From the NCBI GenBank assembly GCA_030747575.1, contig JASLKI010000007.1, positions 1-6,435 of the forward strand: a DNA stretch of 6,435 bases, written 5' to 3'. This DNA comes from Verrucomicrobiota bacterium. GTDB lineage: Bacteria > Verrucomicrobiota > Verrucomicrobiia > Limisphaerales > UBA1096. A model generated the notes under the pieces. That model saw only the letters and a list, made by a program, of their open reading frames with translations, was not told the DNA's origin and made no database searches. The translations under genes were made by a program, and so were the position numbers. This document shows positions 4,822 to 6,435 of this stretch, in pieces. Position 1 is the stretch's first letter, and each line of letters opens with the position of its first letter.

Positions 4822-6435
4822 ATGATACGCCTCGTCCATTTCTCTGCCTTCGCCGCCTTCGCCGTTGCCGCGCTTGGCCAAATCTCAAAACCGGCCGATG
4901 CACCCAAGCCGCTCTCCCCCGCCGAGAGTGCCAAGCTCGTGAACCTCCCGCCCGGCTTCCGGCTGGAACTGGTCGCCGACGAGCCGCTCGTCCGCCAGCC
5001 CTCCGGCGTCTGCTGGGACGCGCACGGCAACCTATTCGTCAGCGAACTGCACGGCTACAATATCGAGGGCCAGTTCGACATCGAGGAGTTGAACAAGACC
5101 GGAAAGCTTGACCGTGTCGTGCGGCGCATCGCCGCGAACCAGGACGCCATGCGCCGAGCCGAGAAGGAACAGTTCGGCACGGTCAAGCGGCTGATCGACT
5201 CCGACGGCGACGGCGTGATGGATCACGCCGAGGTGTGGGCCGACCAGCTGCCGGCCTGTCTCGGCATCTGCCCGGCTCGTGGCGGCATCATCGCCATCTG
5301 CGCGCCAGATATAGTGTACCTCGCTGACCGTGACGGCGACGGCCGCGCGGAGGTGCGCGAGACGCTGTTCACCGGCTTCAAGTTCGGCGTCATCGAGCGC
5401 CGCATCAACTCGCCGCAGTGGGGGCCTGACAACTGGATTTACATCGACGGCGGACAGGGCGGCCGCATCACCGGCCCGCGCCTTCCCGCGCCAGTCGATA
5501 TTCCTGTCACCGGATTTCGCATCAAACCGGACGGCTCAGCCATCGAACCGATCAGCGGCCACACCAGCACGTACGGCTTCACCTTCAACGCCGATGGCGA
5601 CCGGTTCGTGATCTCCACCGGCACGCCCGGCATCCAGGTCGCGCCGTTGCCATGGCGCTATCTCGCGCGCAACCCAGACATCGCGGTGAGTGCCTCACGC
5701 CGCAACGCTGCAAACTACAACACCTCGTTCCCTGTCAGCCAACCTCACCCGTGGCGCACCAAACGCGCAGCCGATCCCGGCTTCGGTAAATATTACAGCG
5801 ACCACTACGGCACGGCCGAGTCGATCCCCAACGGCTTCTTCACCTCCGCCTGCTCGCCGCTCGTCTACCGGGACTCCGCTCTGCCGGGGCTGCGCGGCCA
5901 AATCCTCGCCTGCGCCCCAGCCCAAAACCTCGTCCACCGCGCTCTTCTTAGCCGCAACGGAACGCTCCTAAAAATCCGCCGCGCGACGAGCGAGGCGAAG
6001 TCAGAATTTCTCGCATCTGGCGACATTTGGTTTCACCCGATCCACCTCTCGATTGGCCCGGAGGGAGCCATTTACATTGCCGATTATTACCGCGAAATCA
6101 TCGAGGATTACTCCGCAATCCCGCGCTATTTGCAGCAACAATACGGACTGGCCGACGGCAACGACCACGGCCGTATTTGGCGGCTCGCGCACGACGATAT
6201 GCCCGAACCGCAGTCGCCGAACTTGGCCAGGCTCAGTAATGCCGCGCTGACCCGCGAACTCGCCAGCCCGCGCCATTGGCGGCGCCAAACCGCCCGCCGC
6301 ATACTGCTCGAACGGGGTGCCCGACTGCCCAAAATCGCCCTGCCGACGGACGACACCGCCGCGGCCGTCAACACGCTGTACACGCTCGACGGCCTCAAGC
6401 AACTCAACGACAACACTCTCGCCGCCGCGCTTGGC
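4822..6435 (+). CDS. PVC-type membrane-bound dehydrogenase, N-terminal 538 residues (runs off window)
   Basis: The frame is open from ATG 4822 to the right edge with no stop (538 codons). Residues 1-19 (MIRLVHFSAFAAFAVAALG) form a signal peptide. The rest matches the N-terminal propeller domain of the 'putative membrane-bound dehydrogenase' family of Planctomycetota and Verrucomicrobiota: LPPGFRLELVADEPLV (42-57), paired calcium-type loops DSDGDG (126-131) and DRDGDG (169-174), INSPQWGPDNWIY in the middle, WRYLARNPDIAV, and IYIADYYREIIEDY near 415-430. From about residue 471, LSNAALTRELASPRHWRRQTARRILLERGA looks like the first HEAT-type repeats. Family members usually continue with more HEAT repeats and a heme c-binding CxxCH domain, so those are expected beyond the edge but unseen here. 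Substrate unknown; sugar or alcohol oxidation is often supposed. No clear Shine-Dalgarno precedes the ATG, though the signal peptide directly after it supports this start. Confidence 0.9.
   Translation, partial: MIRLVHFSAFAAFAVAALGQISKPADAPKPLSPAESAKLVNLPPGFRLELVADEPLVRQPSGVCWDAHGNLFVSELHGYNIEGQFDIEELNKTGKLDRVVRRIAANQDAMRRAEKEQFGTVKRLIDSDGDGVMDHAEVWADQLPACLGICPARGGIIAICAPDIVYLADRDGDGRAEVRETLFTGFKFGVIERRINSPQWGPDNWIYIDGGQGGRITGPRLPAPVDIPVTGFRIKPDGSAIEPISGHTSTYGFTFNADGDRFVISTGTPGIQVAPLPWRYLARNPDIAVSASRRNAANYNTSFPVSQPHPWRTKRAADPGFGKYYSDHYGTAESIPNGFFTSACSPLVYRDSALPGLRGQILACAPAQNLVHRALLSRNGTLLKIRRATSEAKSEFLASGDIWFHPIHLSIGPEGAIYIADYYREIIEDYSAIPRYLQQQYGLADGNDHGRIWRLAHDDMPEPQSPNLARLSNAALTRELASPRHWRRQTARRILLERGARLPKIALPTDDTAAAVNTLYTLDGLKQLNDNTLAAALG

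Noticed and set aside
4690..5030. Minus-strand open frames over the dehydrogenase start
   Set aside because: They are shadows of the GC-rich plus-strand gene, whose signal peptide and family motifs are clear. They show Arg/Ser/Gly-rich composition and no motifs.
5330..5971. Plus-strand open frames in another phase within the dehydrogenase
   Set aside because: Their Ala/Arg/Ser/Thr-rich translations are typical of off-frame GC-rich coding DNA, and the dehydrogenase frame is open across the whole region.

Overview
The window looks like part of a chromosome from the Planctomycetota-Verrucomicrobiota (PVC) group, most likely Verrucomicrobiota. Two genes point there: the start of a PVC-type membrane-bound dehydrogenase (4822 to the right edge, plus strand), and an ankyrin-repeat lipoprotein with the 'HGGKTGEELKA' C-terminus I associate with expanded ankyrin families in Verrucomicrobia. 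This assignment rests on recognising families, not on a search.

Layout. 1-129 (+) is the 3' end of a secreted-looking protein. 130-499 has no ordinary gene but holds an orphan lipoprotein signal-peptide stub (204-269, -) and a doubtful 28-codon hydrophobic ORF. From 500 to 4565 everything runs on the minus strand and is tightly packed. In transcription order it is a class I glutamine amidotransferase (4565-3882), an ankyrin lipoprotein (3809-2991), a second orphan signal-peptide stub overlapping the ankyrin stop (2994-2896), a secreted TolB-like beta-propeller (2888-1605), an in-frame relic of an ankyrin-protein C-terminus (1604-1521), and a secreted DUF6454-like protein (1504-500). Spacings of -3 to about 72 nt would allow one transcript. 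A 256-nt divergent intergenic region (4566-4821) separates this block from the dehydrogenase.

The most notable structure is the broken ankyrin-lipoprotein family around the beta-propeller gene. A lipoprotein leader lies just upstream of it, and 27 codons of the family's C-terminus lie just downstream of its stop, in the same frame. It is as if a propeller gene replaced the ankyrin body of a family member. A second copy of the leader (66 bp, about 83% identical, no gaps) sits 2.7 kb away at 207-272, and both copies break at the same codon. Base composition changes near 2990: the left part is clearly richer in A+T than the right. This fits a patchwork or recently acquired left segment.

Functionally, the secreted propeller and DUF6454-like proteins, the lipoprotein and the dehydrogenase all appear to be envelope or periplasmic proteins. 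The amidotransferase is cytoplasmic. No shared pathway can be read from the sequence. No tRNA, rRNA, CRISPR array, transposase or phage gene was seen.
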